Positions 1 to 11,721 of a stretch of DNA of 64,000 nt are shown piece by piece. This DNA is from Porphyra umbilicalis (Eukaryota; Rhodophyta; Bangiophyceae; Bangiales; Bangiaceae): the NCBI GenBank assembly GCA_002049455.2, contig KV919032.1, positions 1-64,000 on the forward strand, in the 5' to 3' direction. The translations under genes and the position numbers were made by a program. The notes under the pieces are model-generated. The model worked only from the letters and a program-made list of their open reading frames with translations. It made no database searches and had not been told where the DNA came from. Positions within the stretch are counted from its first letter, which is position 1, and every line of letters starts with the position of its first letter.

Positions 1-136
1 CAGTGCCGAACTGCGGACAGACAACAAGAAGTCATACACAACGACAGCTCGATCACTCCTGGAGCTGCCGCCCATCTATGTGGTGGGGGGCCAGAGACCT
101 CTAGGCCACTAGTGTGGCGGCCTCACACCGTGACGC

Positions 137-2744
137 TCACGCAGTTGTCCCCCCTCCGCTCCCGGTGAGTTTGACCAGGGCGCGGATGAGAGCGTGGCGC
201 AAGCGCTGTGCCGCGCGCTCCACGTCCCGTACCAGCACACCATCACGCCGCACCCAATCAACAAACTCAGTTGTCTGCAGACATGCAATGAGGATCTGCA
301 CGGGAACGAGGTCCTCCTCCACCCTCAAGCGTACCAGAGCCGCTCGACGGGAGCTCGGGGCGTACGTAGCGGTGCTGAGAGCAGCGTCCACCCCGTCCAC
401 CGACGGCAGGAGGGGGGACACACCGTCGTCCTCCGATGCCGTCTGCAGCAGGAACTCCCCATTGCCCTTGGCCTGGTCCACCGGCTGGAATATTGGCAGC
501 GCGTCGTCCACGTCGTCCGCGTCGCTGTCAGCGTCGGCGTCACTATCTTCTCCATCGAGGTCATCGCGCTCCAGCGTGCAGGAGCGCGGCCCCTCGGCAG
601 GCGCGTCGACAGGCTTGCCGTAGGCGGCGACCGTTGCGTCCCGACCGTCCGCTGCCTCGTACTCCTCGCCGCTCTCAAACGCCATGTATCCGCGCGCGTC
701 TTCTAAAGTCACTGTCCCGGTCTCAGCTTCAGCAGCAACCTGCATGTGTGCATCCACACCCGCAGCCACTCGCACCTCCTCGCCGTCACCATCCCCTTTC
801 CCTTGACCGCGATGAACCCCCGCCACCCCTCCGTCGCCGTCGCCCCGCCCCCTGCATATGTCCATGGCCTTCATCCCCACCTTGCTAGCACGTTCCCCCG
901 TCAACGCGCCGCAAAGATAGACCGACATGCGCCGCTGCACCTGTTCCAGCTTGTCCTGTAGCCGGAGCTCCATGCTGGGCTCAAATTGCGGGGTGGAGTT
1001 GCGTCGGAATCCGTCGGCCTTAGAGCCCAGGGTGAAAACGAGGGACACCAGACCGACAAGAGCCTCCATTGCACTCTCTTCCGTGGCAGCAGCGGCCGCC
1101 GCGGCAGAGACCGCATGACTCGACGGTGCCTCGGCAGGCGTGTCAGCCGTTTTGTCGTCGACGTCACACGTCACCGATGCGTTGGCGGCCACCGACGGGT
1201 CGGCCATCGCGGGCGGGTTAGCTGTCACAGTCAAACTTGAGTCACGGCACGCGTAGCGCACGACGGCTTTGAAGTCGTCAATCGCCGTCGGCCTAACCTT
1301 ACTCACACAGGGGCACATGACCACTTCTTGCGTGAATAACATATGGTTGGCGGCGTCGCGTCCTTTGGGCTCTTTGAACTGTGTGGGGCTTAGAGCCCCC
1401 TTGTTGATGATGGACTCGCCGCGAGAGAAGTTGTTGGCTCGCCGGTTGAAAAAGCGGTTGAGCTCAGCGATGGTATTCTCGATGTTGTCATCACAGATGA
1501 AGTTGAGAGTCGGGACGGCCTCGCCGATAGTTTCGCGCACGTGCGCCATCGCCGTGTGCAGGTACAGGTTCCACACGCCGGCTTTCTTGGGTAACGGGGT
1601 CCAGCGGCTTTAAAGCGGAGTAGATAGGCGCCATTAACGCGGCCACCAGCTGCAAGGTCGAGGCGACGCTCTCCCGCTCAGCGACCGGCTTGGTGCTGAT
1701 GGCGCGTCGCCACAACGCGGTGAGCAACTGGCTCAGTTGCAACATGACAATTGCACCGTGGTCAACATTCACGTCCTTGCCGAGAATGCCCGGCACGGCG
1801 ACGATGAGAGCACCCAGGCGCCCGAACTCGCGGAGGTAGAGTCCTCCAAGGTTGCCCCTCCCCATGAGCTTGTAGATGGCCTTCTTCGCCTTGGTTTCCA
1901 TCGGTGCGCCCATCAACGCGAGGAGGAAGAACATGAGGCCTTTGCTGATCTTGCCGGTGCAGTGCAACACAGCGACCTGCAGCACAAAAGGGATGTCCCC
2001 AAGAAGCGGGTACCCACGGGATCCCCCCAAGCGCCGACGCAGCCGCTCAAAGAACTTGGAGAGAGGCTTGTAGGCTACACGCGAAAACAACGGCACCTGC
2101 GGGTCATCAAAGCGGTTGCACGTGGGATCTTCACACGCCAATATTGTCGTTGACGTAGAAAGAGACTCCATGTCGGTGCCGCATCCATCGCACGCCCACA
2201 GCAACCGACTGTCACTTCCCCGCCTCTGGCCGTGACCAGGCCCGAGCGAGCACCGTCTCGCCAGGCCCCATACCACAAGATCCCAGTGTGACGACAGGAA
2301 GGCCGCGTCTTGGCCTGCCCCCAAACCCCTTTCGAGCACCGATCCCGCGAGGTAGGATGCCGGCAGACACGCCCACCAATACGGGCACCGGCTAAGGTCA
2401 CCACAACCCGTGAGCGTCAGCACGTGGGCCAGCAAGGCAAAGTCACCGCACACTCGCAAAAAGAAGGGAAGCGACATAGGCGCCGTCCAGTGCAGCGGCG
2501 CGCCCGTCGTGGACGCGGACGACGTCGCCTTGACAGGAACCGTGAATATCTCATTCAATGTGGTTCTTAGCAGCTCCTGTAGGCGCTTAACGACCGCTGA
2601 ATGAATAGCGTGCTCAAACCTCAGCAAAAATGAAACAGGGATGAGCGGCGTGCGGCCAGAGCGCAGAAGCGTGGACGACACCGTCAGGGTGAACACAGTA
2701 AGGGCGCTACGGCGTACCGGTCTGCCATCGCCCGCGATCGTCAC
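137..2744 (-). pseudogene. Transposase-like gene, broken, family not recognised
   Basis: Two long minus-strand frames (2744 to 1491 and 1576 to 137) read as successive parts of one protein. The first part contains LHWTAPMSLPFF, then a GDF...CPYW stretch and a Cys-rich CDGC...CEDPTC motif. The second begins NLYLHTAMAHVRE and carries CDDNIENTIAELNRFFNRR. This order (an acidic GD motif, a Cys cluster, then a helical tail with an acidic residue) resembles RNase H-fold transposases of large eukaryotic DNA transposons, and it also resembles the elements at 8-16 kb in plan but not closely in sequence. The C-terminal 250 residues are Ala/Asp-rich and low-complexity. Coding does not stay in one frame, so the copy looks broken (about one or two breaks). 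The assignment as a transposase is inference; no terminal repeats were found because the left end is probably outside the window. Confidence 0.45.
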
Positions 2745-2759
2745 GGCGACAAGGGCCGC

Positions 2760-4134
2760 CTAGATCTCCGCCTCGGTCGCTGGCACGCAGCCCTCCGAGA
2801 GAGCGCTCTGGAGGGAGCCGACAGGGTCAAGCTCAATGGCCACGACAAATTCGCGGCCGGTGCCCCCAGCGCTCTCACCGGGACCCGCCCGACCAGCAGC
2901 CTCGTCTTCCTCCTCCTCAGAGTCGTGCGCATCCCTCATGCACATCCATGGTACGGATGGCCTCGGCCGTGGCTAGCCTCGAGCGCGCTTGGACGACTGG
3001 CGTCGCTGTCAGCGTCCTTGTCCGTGCGTCGTATGCGCCCACCGAGTTGATTGCGGCCTCCACCGCAGCTCGCACCTCGTCGGTGGCATGCGTCGCCGCC
3101 TCTCGCAATGCGGCCTCGCTGATCTCGGCAATGGCGTGCATCACAATCACTTCGTGCGTCGCCGCCCTGGCAGCTGCAGAGTTCTGTGCCATTGCCTGCA
3201 ATATCAACGCGTCAATGTCGCCGTGTGGGACACCGGCCGGCGTGGCCGGCGTGCCCGTGGCGGCAAGCGGAAGAGGTAGTCGCGGCGGTACCAATACGGC
3301 CGGCACCGACGCGGTTGGTGCCGCTACGGTCAGTGCCGACGTGGTCGAGGCAGCTGGCGTGGGGGGCACCGCCCGCGTCGGAGCGGTCAGCGGGCGGGCG
3401 CTCGTCAGCGGGGCGTGGCCAATCTCCTGCATGCCCAGGTCCACGGCGCGGGTCCCAAGAGACTGGGTCGTCACGTTGACGGGCGGCACCGCGGAAAGAC
3501 TGCCACGCGCAGATGTCACCGCCACCGGCAGACTGCCCGCCTCTCCAGCGAGTCGCGGTGTCCCGCCGCCCGCTCGCCGCCGGTGCTCGACGGCTGCTAG
3601 CACGGCAGCTCCGCCGTCGCTGGCGCCTGCAGGCACGGTGGCGCCGCCGTCGCTGGCTCCTGCATGTCGTTGATCGTCGACACCGAAAAATGTCCAATCG
3701 CCGGCCGATGAGTCGCGCCGGGTTGCTGTGGGACCGCTTCCAGCAATAGACACCCCGCGAACGGTGTCAATGACCATCTAGTCGCGGACGACGACCCCGT
3801 CGAGCACCGCCTGTTGCACGGCCTTCTTGAATTCATGAGCTTCCATGGACCTGTGCGTGACCTGGTTCTCGTGCTCGCCCATGGTCGCGTGCCCGTCCAG
3901 CACGACCGCCTCTTCGACGGCCGCCTCGTTCTCCTCAACGGGTTCGTCGATGAGGTCGTCGCATGGTCCAACAGCGTTCCCGTGCGCGTTGGCGACGGGG
4001 TTGAGGACGAACGCCTCGTTGGCCCCGTGCATGTCGATGACGTTATCTGCCACGTCCCTCACGTCCACGATGGAGCCAACCACAACTCCCTCATCGGAAG
4101 AGAAGCCAAACACGGCCACGACCTCCACGGTCAT
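2760..4134 (-). pseudogene. Companion ORF of the broken transposase-like gene
   Basis: Open minus-strand reading upstream of, and 15 bp from, the transposase-like gene. It begins MTVEVVAVFGFSS, is acidic (DEPVEENEAAVEEA) and passes through a long Ala/Pro/Thr-rich middle. Near the end it has a helical Ala-rich segment (HEVIVMHAIAEISEAALREA) and then a strongly acidic tail (HDSEEEEDEAAG) ending EGCVPATEAEI. Coding is interrupted about twice. The tight head-to-tail spacing with the next gene suggests that both belong to one mobile element, as an accessory or N-terminal module. I do not recognise the family. It could also be the 5' exons of the following gene. Confidence 0.35.
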
Positions 4135-4566
4135 CTGTGCATTGAACAGATGTCACTAGTCGACTGCTCTGTTGCATTGATAGTTGATGGACCTGGGCCA
4201 GGTAAGCACGGTAAGCACCGTCACCATGTGGTGCCTCACGGTGCAGACCAGGGCCAAGTAAACACAGTCTGGTGGGGGACCCGAGCCCGGGGGACCCGGG
4301 CCAGGTAAGCGCGGCTGCGTGGTGTCCCTCGGCGCGCGCTGGCACCTCGGCGCTCGGTTAGGGGCGCGCTTCAGAGCACACCGCTCCGTCGCGCTCCGCA
4401 CAAGAGCGCGGCCCAGCTCAACCATCCTCTCCGTTTTTCATCACCACGCACTTCCCGTCGCGCCCGCCACTCACTTGATCACCCCTACCCACCCCTGTCC
4501 TCGTATGCACCTTGTTGTCCATCTGACCACTCCCGGCCGTACCGTACGCATCCTCCTGCATCTACT
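4135..4566. other. Intergenic, short direct repeats
   Basis: No gene is supported. Three near-copies of GGGCCAGGTAAGC lie at about 4195, 4249 (diverged) and 4294, spaced about 45-55 bp apart, in a CCCGGG-rich stretch. They look like a small local duplication. Confidence 0.4.
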
Positions 4567-5493
4567 ATGAACAAGGTCAACGCTACACACGCGATGGTTC
4601 TGCGCAAGGAGCGTCGTGTCAAGTACGTGATCAAGAAACGTGCCATGAAGGGCACGAGGTTGGCCTCAATCCTACCCCCGCTGACTCCCGGCCAAGCATC
4701 CGCGGCTGCCGCCTCATACCCTATGTTGGATGCCTTGCCGCTGCCACCGACTCGCCTACCCGAACAGCCGTTGTTCAAGCCTCAGTTTCCTCACATGCCC
4801 TCATCGATGAACCCGCCGGTAGTGAGATCGCTTCGGGCCATAATGATGCTCAAGACCGCGATGAGTACCTCTCTCTCCTCGGGCCGGGGTAAGGCGGCCT
4901 ATACTGATGTACAGCTGACGCCGCACCCCGTGGAGCTGGCGGCAACGGAGGCAACGGCGGCGACGGCAGCGATGGCAGTGACGGCGGCGATGCCAGCGGC
5001 AGCGATGGTGCCGCCCATTCTGCCCGAGCCCCACGTTACGGGAGGCTCCGCGGGATTTGCAGCGGTGCCCATGATGGCGCGCACCCCGGCAGCCGTTTCG
5101 GGAACTGCTGTGATGGACGTGGCGGCAGGCGCGGGAGGCGTTGTGGTCAAGCCGATGGTGTCCATCCTGGCGCGCGACAGCATGGCGGCAGGCACCGGGA
5201 AGGGAGTCGCGGTCAAGCCGACGGCGTCTCATGTAGCGTTTGATGGCATTGCGGCTTGTGCCATGCACGCGCCTCGCATGGCTACTGGGGCCACGACCGG
5301 TGTGGCGGCTGCTGCCTTCGGCTCGCCAGGAGTGCCCAAGACGCGCGCTGAGGGGTGCTCCGCAGGTCTGGTTGCCGTCCCCACGGCGGTGCGCACCGAG
5401 CCGCTCATGGTGGCAAACGGTAACTTTGGTGGGGCTACGGGGCCGACCGCCGTGTTTACGGCCAAGAACGAAGAGCGTGTATCGGTGTCGTGA
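4567..5493 (+). CDS. Hypothetical Ala/Met-rich basic protein
   Basis: 308 codons from ATG 4567 to TGA at 5493. The N-terminus is strongly basic (RKERRVKYVIKKRAMKG), consistent with a nuclear or RNA/DNA-binding role. The rest is low-complexity, dominated by Ala, Val, Met, Pro and Gly, with loose repeats of the type GVAVKPTASH / GGVVVKPMVS about 20 residues apart. No catalytic motif, signal peptide or membrane span is evident. Codon choice ending in G/C on this strand and the repeat period argue that it is translated, but there is no family match I can name. An alternative is that it is a long chance ORF in GC-rich DNA. Confidence 0.4.
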   Translation: MNKVNATHAMVLRKERRVKYVIKKRAMKGTRLASILPPLTPGQASAAAASYPMLDALPLPPTRLPEQPLFKPQFPHMPSSMNPPVVRSLRAIMMLKTAMSTSLSSGRGKAAYTDVQLTPHPVELAATEATAATAAMAVTAAMPAAAMVPPILPEPHVTGGSAGFAAVPMMARTPAAVSGTAVMDVAAGAGGVVVKPMVSILARDSMAAGTGKGVAVKPTASHVAFDGIAACAMHAPRMATGATTGVAAAAFGSPGVPKTRAEGCSAGLVAVPTAVRTEPLMVANGNFGGATGPTAVFTAKNEERVSVS

Positions 5494-6366
5494 GCCGCAG
5501 CCTATCCCTCAGTGCCCCGAGCGGCCCGCGCCGCGCCCCACGTGGCTCACATGGCGGCAAGCAGCGCTGAGTCGCCGGCAGTGGACGTTGTCGAGGTCCT
5601 AGTGGTGGTATCCTCGTCGCTGGTCAAGCTTCCTGGCGCTATCGAAAACGATGCGGATGTACTCGTCGTCCCCAAGAATGTGCGTCCCGTCTGCCTTTTC
5701 TATCCCATGGCTGTGTAGCTCGTCATTCTTTCGAGGCCCGTCTTGTCATCGTTTGATGCCTTAAAGAGTGCGGATGACTGCCGCGTGTCTTCTTTGTATC
5801 CTCCCATTTCGTGCAGCTGTTTCTAGTACTATCACTCTTGCAGGTCAGTAGAGCAACTGACTGGTGATGTTCACGTCACGAGAAAACATCACGAGAGGCC
5901 GGCTCGTCGTGCATATTGTATCTCTCGTTCTCGGCCGCATCCGTCCCTTGTCACTCGGTCTCTCTTCAGTACCCCCACCATTACTTTATGTTCCTTGCCG
6001 CATGCGGATCGCTGCGGTACTTATCACATTACTCAAAGAGTCGCCACGTGCGCTGGTCCGAAGTGTGCCCATCTGGTTCCCCACTGGTCACTGGGCGACT
6101 GCAGGAACCCGCATGGATCTCCAGGAGGTATGAAGTTGACAGTAAGTGCTGGCGACCGAATGATCGAAACACAGTTTCGTATTTATCCATCGTAAAGTGG
6201 CGCTGTGCCATTTTCCACGCGCCATTTTCCACGTTGCGGTGCCACTTTCCACCCCAATGAGACATGCGTCACACCTCAAGCGTTGTCGCTTCCGGCTCTG
6301 GCTGCGTGCTCTTCGTACCTCGAACCTGTGCCCATGCGCCACTCGCGTTGTTCCTTCTTTCACCGC
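5494..6366. other. AT-richer intergenic region with short tandem motif
   Basis: No convincing gene. At 6207-6251 the motif GCCATTTTCCACG / GCCACTTTCCACC occurs three times within about 45 bp, just upstream of the next ORF; it may be a regulatory cluster. Confidence 0.4.
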
Positions 6367-7639
6367 AATGTTTACTGAACTGGACGTGGCCCCGGATCCG
6401 GCGGTGGGACGCCTCCACCGTGTGGGCGTTACTATTTATTTTGGCCTCAATGCCGCGAGCGTCGACTTCCCCGTTCCGCTCGACGTCGTTCTCGCTTCGC
6501 CCCCCCTCCTCCACGCTCCGCTCAACCCATTTTCTCACGTACTTTCCCCACTTTCTGCCGACTCCTGTTCCTGTTCCTGCCGCTGCCTGTGCTCTGAAGG
6601 ATGTCGGGCTTGTCAGCTGCGGGCTCGGAGAAGCCGGTCACGGTTGTTGCCTGCTGCAACGGCAGACTCATGTCGCCGGCGACTGAGCACACTCCGATGC
6701 CGTCAATCCATCTTGGTGCAAGATTCCGGAGCCCAGGCGGACAACACAGCCTTGGCGGACGCCTCGGCGAACGATTCATCCAGCGCGTCTGACGGCGAGT
6801 TGGGGGATGTGGACGATGCCAACTGCAAGTTTGGGGTGGCGGGCGAGCGGGGCGTGGCGTCGGGTGCCTCCGAGCCGCGGCCATCCTCCGGGCTGGGGTC
6901 AGCATTGACACAGGAGCAACTCTTCCTTTCGCTCGTTTTGCGCTCTATCCTCTTCCTCGGCCCAGCTGTTATTTCTTCCAAAGTGGCGACGCCCGCACTT
7001 GTCTTTCTCTTCTTTGCGTCGGAGATGTTCTTCTTAGCCGGCATCGTGCCGGGCCGGCGTGCTGCCTTTGACGGCGCCATCGAGGCGCTTTTCAAGGATG
7101 CTCCCATGAAGGAGTGGGATTTCTTGTGTCGCGAGTTTGCGGTCTGCAAGCACGGCCTCTTCCTTTGCGGTCGAATTTCGGCTGAAGCGCAGCTCGTCGG
7201 CCAGCCGGACTCGGTGCCGCTCTCGGTGAACAAGAAGGTCAACCCGACGGGCCGGCACCAGTACGTCTCCAAGCGCATTTCTATGCGTCCGAACCTGGAC
7301 CTGTGGGTCGTACAGCAGAGCGAGCTCGGCACGGGTCCAGCTCCTGGCGCCGTCACCGAAGCGGAGCTCAGCGGTTTGCGCGTGCTGCTGTTCACCGCCA
7401 ATAGGCGCGGGACGGCGTCCGCAGCGGGCTGCCGGATCGTACCCGGGGTGACACCTGATGGCGAGGCGACGATGATGGCACGGCTCGAGTTCAACTGGCG
7501 GTACTCGTGGGCGGACCAGAGCTCGGCTGTGTTGCTCGTCGGCAAGCTGCAAGAGGGCCTGCTCAAGTGCCCAACGTCCGACCTTGCCACGGTGAGCAAG
7601 TTCCCGCTTCGCGCTGTCGAAGGTGACCCGAGCGACTAA
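6367..7639 (+). CDS. Hypothetical protein, start uncertain
   Basis: The plus-strand frame is open from 6197 to the stop at 7639. Coding character is clear only from about 6740. There it is Ser/Asp-rich (ASANDSSSASDGELGDVDD), then has a hydrophobic patch (LFLSLVLRSILFLGPAVI), then a possible second membrane segment (TPALVFLFFASEMFFLAGIV). A compact globular-looking C-terminal half follows (EWDFLCREFAVCKHGLFL, WADQSSAVLLVGKLQEG). ATG 6367 is the first Met after the upstream regulatory-looking repeats, but the segment 6400-6700 reads like UTR or an intron (CTGTTCCTGTTCCTGCC repeats), so the true start may be at 6601 in another frame with an intron. I do not recognise the family. Confidence 0.4.
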
Positions 7640-8014
7640 CAACCAAATTTAAAGGGGAGGCGCCCGGCCTCTGCCCGAAACCCGTCGTCACGATAAAGAC
7701 CGCCGCTCTTCCCCCCCCCGACTGCTTCAGAACGCCACACGCCAACCCCCCCCCCCCCCCCTCGTTGCGCCTGCGCGCGGCACTGCCGTCTTCAGGTAGC
7801 GCGGGCGCGGGCAGGAGAAGATATGTCTCGGCTGCTCGGATGCCCGGCAGTTGCGCAGCAAAGAGGAGCGCCATCGCCGAGCGACGAACGAGAAAAAGGG
7901 CGCGAACAGCCACACGGAGAAAGCTGCTCAGGTAGCACGAGGGGGGGCTGCATGTCAACCCGTAAACAGCGGGGTAGCGCGCCTCGTCGGCCCCGAGGCC
8001 GAGGTGCCGCGAGG

Positions 8015-8072
8015 CGGCGACAATGTTGCACTGGTTGTGGAGATATTCTCTCGGGAAGCAACATTGTCGCCG
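8015..8072. repeat. Inverted repeat, 15-bp perfect arms
   Basis: CGGCGACAATGTTGC at 8015-8029 is exactly complementary to 8058-8072, with a 28-nt spacer. It lies about 70 bp outside the left terminus of transposon A. It may be a structured RNA or the remnant of another small element. Confidence 0.7.
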
Positions 8073-8140
8073 CCGCTCACTGCCCTAAGTAGAAAGTGTG
8101 CAAGTCCGTCACACTGTGTGACGAGGTGACGATGTGGTGG

Positions 8141-11100
8141 CACGCCTAGTCAAGGTGGCTCTTCTGGGTCGGGGCTTTACACAGCGAGTTCGAAACCTGG
8201 GCTACAACGTGCAAGATTCTGACTGGTCCAGACCCATTTGCTACGCGTAGCAAATGCGCACCCACCCGCATAGCCTGCTTGAGGGGGGTGCGGCACCACC
8301 AGCAATCAACTGTGGATGTTGATCCAATTGCAGCGCTTTCTGCTCGCCGGCTTCGGCTCGCAACGCTCGTTCCCTTGCCCAGACCAGACGGAGGGGTGCC
8401 GCCTTTTCGTTTGCCCCTACCCTGTAGCCGTTCACCCGTGGAGGTTCGCCAAATGGACGACACTGTTGGCAGCCGGACGTAAGCTGTGGATTTCCAACTG
8501 ACGTGGCCGATGGAACTGAGCGATTGAGCGGGGTCCCCACGCCTCAGCTGTAGCACTCGCATCCTTTTGTTTGTGTGACCAGCATGACTGACCGCTGCAT
8601 GCATGTCCCGAGCAAGTCTTTTCTAGGAATGTTTGTGTCTATTCACTCTTTTTCTAGTCACAGGGCTACTGCGGAAGATATTACGGCCGCATTCGATGAG
8701 ACAAATATGGGCCTACCAGTGTGTCGCTTGCAGCGGATTTTTCCTGAAGCAGTCCACAGGGATGTCTCTGTGGCGTGAGGGGGCGCGGCAGAGCGCGGCT
8801 GATACGCCCCAGCAGCGCATTGCATCTCTGCCGGTCTCTCGATGCAGGCGTGACACATGCAACTCGTGCTACTTTCGACATCTGAGGGCGGCACATCCCA
8901 CGGCCGCCGAACACCCCGCGCCGACCAATGCGGTATCTTTCCCACCCGCACCCTCTGGCCGCAGCGCCCCTCCCAGTTTGGTCTCAAGTACGGGGACAGC
9001 GTCAGTGGTCAACGTCGTGTCCGTTGCTGGCTGTCCCTCGTGCTCAGCGGCGCGGCTGCAACTCGAACGGGCACAGCGGAGCGTGCAGGAGGCCACCGAG
9101 GCCGCCTCTGTAGCTGCTGCGCGTCTGCGTGTGCTTGAGACACAGCTGCAAAGTCTGCAACGTCTGCAGCTGCACCAACCCCCCGCCTCGAGCGTCAATC
9201 CTGACGCCATCTCCCCCGCCGTCCCTGCTGTCGGACAGCTGGACGCCACACACCGGTGCCACGCGTTCTTCTCCTACCTGCAGTCGGGGGTGCTCGGCAG
9301 AGCGGCCGACAAGGCCATCCTCTGGCGCATCGCGTCCACCATTTTGCTGCACATGGATTGTGATGAATTTCGTGTGATGCAAAAAAATGGGCAAGGGAGG
9401 GTGTACGCGCGGCCGATTTCGCCCCGCAAGGGCGCGGTCAAGAAAAGCCAAAAGAACAAGCGCTGGGCTGCTGCGCGGCGGCTGACCTTGGCGTGCGAGG
9501 TTGGGGTTTCGTGCGAGGAGTCTGGTGCAGTGGCAGTCCGGCGGACGGCGGCCTCCCACCTGTCCGTGAGGGAGCAGGTGGGGTTGGTGTATGAACTCGG
9601 TCTCAGTTGGACGAAGTTCAACAAGTTCCGCCGCGCGCTGGGGGGGGGGAGGAGCGGATTGACAAACCGCCATGAGCTGCGCAAGGCCAAGCGCGTGCTA
9701 GCCGCCTCGCCTGCCAAGGAGGTGGTGGTCACCTCGACAGGGGCACACCTAGCTAACTTGGCCCTGGCCGTCCAAGAGCGAGTGACCGCACTCTGTGATG
9801 CAGACCAATTTGTGGAGCGGTTCGTGTACGGCCGGGACCACAAGCCCATGCGTGCCACGGACGCTCGCATCCCTGCGGACTTGAAACCCGGAGCTTGGGG
9901 TGGCTGCCCTCCGCGGTCGGTCCCAGATGTTCACATTTCGGTGGGCCTTGACAAGGGAGGGGATCCAGCATCGGTGAAAATCGTTGTGAGCCTCATCAAC
10001 CAGGACCGGCCAAATAACCCGAGCAATACTATTCTCGCGGCGGTCTGCCCGTGCCGCCAGGACCAGTACCCGCAGGTTGCTGCCATGATGGCAATCCACT
10101 CGCCACGCGTGGACGAGCTATTGGCGCGGGGGGTTGACGTGCGCGGGGAGCGGCGGCCGGTGCGGTTATTGCTCTCGGGGGATTTTGAGTCGCAATGTAC
10201 CGTGGTGGGGCACAAAGGCCCAAACGCGACAATGCCGTGTTACGTGTGCAAGAGCACCAAAGCACCGAGCACCACCCACACCACCCTTGACGAACGATAC
10301 GGGACGCTACAGGACGTGTCGGGGCCTTGGCACATGCGTGACGCCGATCAGTACGCAACTTGCACGGAGGAGCGTGCTAATTGCGGGCAGGACGACCACC
10401 TCTCGGTGACCCGACCGGCTCTGGTGTCCCCGCATCCACGCCAAATTGTGCCAATTCCCGTCCACCTCACAATCGGGATCAATTCCCGGCTGCTGAGATT
10501 GGCTGTGGAGGTGGTCATTGATTGCTGCGGTCAAGCCGCGGCGTCCGCTTTTGCTTATGAGCTGGCCGAGCTGCTGCACGCCGAAGCGCGTGTTCACCCC
10601 GTGCCTTACCACGGGGGCGTGTTTATCGGACGGGACTGCCACGCGATCGGCGAGCACAGTGACGCCGTGTGCTCAGCTCTAGAGAAGAAACTCTCAGGGC
10701 TGAACGAGGAGAGCGCAGAGATCGCCGCTCGCTACCCTCCGGCGTACAAAGACGCATGGTGTGCGTGGAACAGGGTCCGAAAGGTTCTAAACCGCGCAAC
10801 CATTGCGACTGCCGCCGAGGCCGCCGCGTTCCGATCTGACGCTGCCATGTTTGTGGCCGGCCTGAAGCACTCATTTGGGTGGCTCAACGTGTCGCCCAAG
10901 CTGCACTTTTTGCTCGCGCACGCCCCGGACTTTTTGGATGAGTTTGGGAGTATCGGGCTGTATGGCGAGCAAGGATTGGAGGCCTGGCATGGCCGTTTCG
11001 GTCAAACGGCTCCGCTGTACCCGGGCGAGACGGACCTCGCATCTGCTGCTGCTTTTGTGAGAGTCATGGCGTTGGCAGGGGACGCAAGCCCCGCTGCGTT

Positions 11101-11688
11101 GGACCGACTGAACCCGAAGCGGGCGTCAGCCGCAGAGGGGGCGCACAAGGCCACCAAGGCCGCCGACAAGAGGTTGCGCGGCAACAAGCCCGCGCTTCCC
11201 GTCTGCGACGAGACGCGAGAGAAGGTTAAGCACGAGCGTGAGCTGTGGGCGGATAAGGTGTTGGCGGTGTCGGCACAGACGATGACTACCTACGAGGGTC
11301 GGCTTGGTAAGCAGTCTGGTTGACTACGCGTGATAGCTATTCTCGGGTTGTGATGCACTGGTTTGTGGAGGGCACCGACAGTGGCTGGGTAGGGTGGTAT
11401 CCCGACTTGGTGCGAGTGCGCGGGGCGGGTCGGAACTGATTTCACCCTGGGGTGATTTCCGGCTCAGGAATAATCCCCCCCCCCTCCCAATGCACCTCTG
11501 GGGCAGTTGACTTGTTCCACGTTGCGATTCCGGGAAAAGAAGAGAAGCTTTGAGCGCAATGGGACAGGAGGCTGACAGAAAATCGATTGGACCAATGGCA
11601 GGTTGCTTTTGAAGGCAAAACCCAATGGGACGTTGCAGCGGAGGCTCCGACCCAGAAGAGCCGGAACACTGGGTCTTGACTAGGCGTG
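8141..11688 (+). mobile_element. TIR DNA transposon, copy A (intact)
   Basis: The termini are inverted repeats. CACGCCTAGTCAAG at 8141-8154 mirrors 11675-11688, and an inner block (8157-8175, GGCTCTTCTGGGTCGG start) mirrors 11644-11662 with one mismatch, shifted by 10 bp. The flanks read GTGG on both sides (8137-8140 and 11689-11692), an apparent 4-bp target duplication. The single long ORF inside is uninterrupted. Termini beginning CAC plus a short target duplication recall the CACTA/Mirage/Chapaev (CMC) group; that assignment is inference. Copy B (11914-15830) has the same terminal consensus. Confidence 0.8.
8696..11323 (+). CDS. Transposase of TIR transposon A
   Basis: The frame is open from 8633; ATG 8696 (MRQIWAYQC) is the best start because the stretch before it looks like a pyrimidine-rich intron end (CTTTTTCTAGTCACAG), so an upstream exon is possible. 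Order: a Cys-rich finger (CVAC about 35 residues before CRRDTCNSC); a coiled-coil-like segment (LERAQRSVQEATEAASVAAARLRVLETQ); a basic region; then the core. The core has GLDKGG (Asp), VRLLLSGDFE (second acidic site), a CYVC pair, and LLAHAPDFLDEFGSIGLYGEQGLEAWHGRFG, whose Glu is the likely third catalytic residue. A DDE-type RNase H fold is inferred. Similar KxDKGG...GD(F/Y)E...CxxC proteins occur as uncharacterised transposon proteins in animals and algae. The ORF is intact, so the copy could be recent. Confidence 0.7.
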   Translation: MRQIWAYQCVACSGFFLKQSTGMSLWREGARQSAADTPQQRIASLPVSRCRRDTCNSCYFRHLRAAHPTAAEHPAPTNAVSFPPAPSGRSAPPSLVSSTGTASVVNVVSVAGCPSCSAARLQLERAQRSVQEATEAASVAAARLRVLETQLQSLQRLQLHQPPASSVNPDAISPAVPAVGQLDATHRCHAFFSYLQSGVLGRAADKAILWRIASTILLHMDCDEFRVMQKNGQGRVYARPISPRKGAVKKSQKNKRWAAARRLTLACEVGVSCEESGAVAVRRTAASHLSVREQVGLVYELGLSWTKFNKFRRALGGGRSGLTNRHELRKAKRVLAASPAKEVVVTSTGAHLANLALAVQERVTALCDADQFVERFVYGRDHKPMRATDARIPADLKPGAWGGCPPRSVPDVHISVGLDKGGDPASVKIVVSLINQDRPNNPSNTILAAVCPCRQDQYPQVAAMMAIHSPRVDELLARGVDVRGERRPVRLLLSGDFESQCTVVGHKGPNATMPCYVCKSTKAPSTTHTTLDERYGTLQDVSGPWHMRDADQYATCTEERANCGQDDHLSVTRPALVSPHPRQIVPIPVHLTIGINSRLLRLAVEVVIDCCGQAAASAFAYELAELLHAEARVHPVPYHGGVFIGRDCHAIGEHSDAVCSALEKKLSGLNEESAEIAARYPPAYKDAWCAWNRVRKVLNRATIATAAEAAAFRSDAAMFVAGLKHSFGWLNVSPKLHFLLAHAPDFLDEFGSIGLYGEQGLEAWHGRFGQTAPLYPGETDLASAAAFVRVMALAGDASPAALDRLNPKRASAAEGAHKATKAADKRLRGNKPALPVCDETREKVKHERELWADKVLAVSAQTMTTYEGRLGKQSG

Positions 11689-11721
11689 GTGGCTCGACCC
11701 GATTTCTCCCCGAGCCACAGC

